Of a DNA stretch of 64,000 nt, positions 63,190 to 64,000 are shown one piece after another. Origin of the DNA: Mesorhizobium australicum WSM2073 (GTDB lineage: Bacteria; Pseudomonadota; Alphaproteobacteria; Rhizobiales; Rhizobiaceae); assembly GCF_000230995.2 (NCBI RefSeq), contig NC_019973.1, positions 1,612,001 through 1,676,000 of the forward strand, given 5' to 3'. The notes beneath the pieces are model-generated. The model was not told where the DNA came from, made no database searches, and saw nothing but the letters and a program-made list of their open reading frames with translations. The position numbers were made by a program, and so were the translations under genes. Numbering within the stretch: position 1 is the stretch's first letter; every line of letters starts with the position of its first letter.

Positions 63190-64000
63190 CGTCCTGCCAT
63201 CCGCTTCGACTGGACGTAGAGCAGCCAGGTCAGGGGCAGCGACATCGCCACCATGATGAAGGCGTAAGGAGCCGCCGAGGCGTAATCGATCTCGCTGCTG
63301 TAGGACCAGAACGCCATGGCCAGTGTGCGGGTGCCGTTCGGCGCCAGCATCTGGGTCGCGGTCAGTTCGTTCATGATGCCGAGCGCCACCAGCGCCATGC
63401 CAGCCGCCGCACCGGGCGCCGACAGGCGGATCGTCGTCGACCACAGCGCATCGAGCGGCCGCCGGCCGAGGCTGGACGCGGCGCGTTCGAGCTCGACCGG
63501 CGCTTGCGCGATCGATGCACGCAGGCTGACCAGCGCGCGCGGCAGGAACATCAGTGCGTAGGCGACCAGGATAGTGAACAGGGTCTGGTAGAGCGGCAGT
63601 GCGATGCGCACCGTGATGGTGACCAGCGCCAGCGCGATCACGACCCCGGGCAGCGAGCCGACGATGTAATTGCATCCCTCGAGCAAGCGCTGCAACGGAC
63701 CCGGCGCGCGGATAGAGATCCAGGCCATCGGCATGGCCGCGACAGTGGCAAGCAGGGCGCCAGCGAGGGACAGGAACAGCGTCTGGCCGAGTGCCAGGCC
63801 GATCTCGTCGAAGCGCCAGACATCGGCGCCGCCGGCGGCGAGCCAGCGCCCGATGGTCACGAACGGAACGCCAAGCGCCAGCAATGTGGTGACGGCGAGC
63901 AGCAGCAAGCTGGGCAGGGTGGCGCGGCCGAGGTTCATTCGTTGCTGGTATCGCGCGGCACCCGAGCCGACACGGGCATAACGCTCCTCGCCGCGGACCA
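63186..64000 (-). CDS. ABC transporter permease, FbpB-like (5' part outside window)
   Basis: The frame is open to the right edge: codons upstream of the ATG at 63938 continue without a stop ([18 protein letters not shown] before MNLGRATL), so the gene starts beyond the window. About 271 residues are visible, with six membrane segments and an EAA-type loop ([17 protein letters not shown]), the second half of an FbpB-type fused permease. It is translationally coupled to the ATPase gene. Confidence 0.85.
   Translation of the reverse strand, partial: VRGEERYARVGSGAARYQQRMNLGRATLPSLLLLAVTTLLALGVPFVTIGRWLAAGGADVWRFDEIGLALGQTLFLSLAGALLATVAAMPMAWISIRAPGPLQRLLEGCNYIVGSLPGVVIALALVTITVRIALPLYQTLFTILVAYALMFLPRALVSLRASIAQAPVELERAASSLGRRPLDALWSTTIRLSAPGAAAGMALVALGIMNELTATQMLAPNGTRTLAMAFWSYSSEIDYASAAPYAFIMVAMSLPLTWLLYVQSKRMAGR

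Noticed and set aside
1..64000. CRISPR arrays, tRNA or rRNA genes, insertion sequences and prophage genes
   Set aside because: None seen. The only recombinase gene is chromosomal-type xerD, and no anti-phage or secretion cluster was recognised.

Overview
The window is a GC-rich chromosomal segment of an alphaproteobacterium of the order Rhizobiales. Gene content and order, the MetX/MetW pair behind a SAM-II riboswitch, the CobS/CobT cobaltochelatase, a CpdR-type regulator and a CtrA-like site all fit, and the proteins look most like Mesorhizobium; the genus is inferred from memory of protein similarity, not from a search. I see about 62 protein genes, nearly all chromosomal housekeeping or metabolic genes. 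I see no rRNA, tRNA, CRISPR array, insertion sequence or prophage.

Layout. (1) 1-3681: start of xerD (cut by the left edge), a 50-residue membrane protein, aroK-aroB, and a CorC-like protein that lacks its membrane domain. (2) 3681-11400: a block between the CorC-like gene and bolA with a secreted alpha/beta hydrolase, the stress operon prkA-yeaH-spoVR and a TPP enzyme. A second copy of the hydrolase 3' end lies on the far side of the stress operon, which suggests past duplication or insertion. (3) 11400-16600: bolA, a J-domain protein, cobS, cobT and a coupled exported phytase-like protein. (4) 16700-26400: spermidine synthase-like protein, queuosine precursor transporter, rpmB, a DUF3108 protein, an exporter, lysoplasmalogenase, a cupin, gloB, a methyltransferase, an SbmA/BacA-type ABC protein and a glycosyltransferase. 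(5) 26700-31000: metX-metW under a SAM-II riboswitch plus terminator, divergent from hisC-tyrC. (6) 31000-39100: sugar kinase, DUF2125, a GGCT-type protein, aldo/keto reductase, acyltransferase, a LysR regulator facing a three-gene operon, and a YdcF-type protein. (7) 39200-44900: ftsE-ftsX with an upstream CtrA-like site, hpt, cpdR, a DMT exporter and an LsrB/VtlR-like LysR regulator with a probable small RNA between the last two. (8) 44900-52850: a TIGR02302 envelope protein, threonine dehydratase facing an ArsR regulator, lysA, a small lipoprotein, argH and tlpA. (9) 52900-64000: an MHYT-GGDEF-EAL protein, an EEP-family hydrolase, the complete ugpBAEC glycerol-3-phosphate uptake operon with a calcineurin-like phosphodiesterase at its end, and part of an iron-type ABC transporter cut by the right edge.

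The most interesting signals are outside the plain gene list: the apparent in-frame loss of the DUF21 domain in the CorC-like protein, the duplicated hydrolase tail around prkA-yeaH-spoVR, the candidate 92-nt small RNA beside the LsrB-like regulator, the CtrA-like site before ftsE, and two families of intergenic palindromes, one of which sits between ugpB and ugpA and another in tandem between metX and metW.
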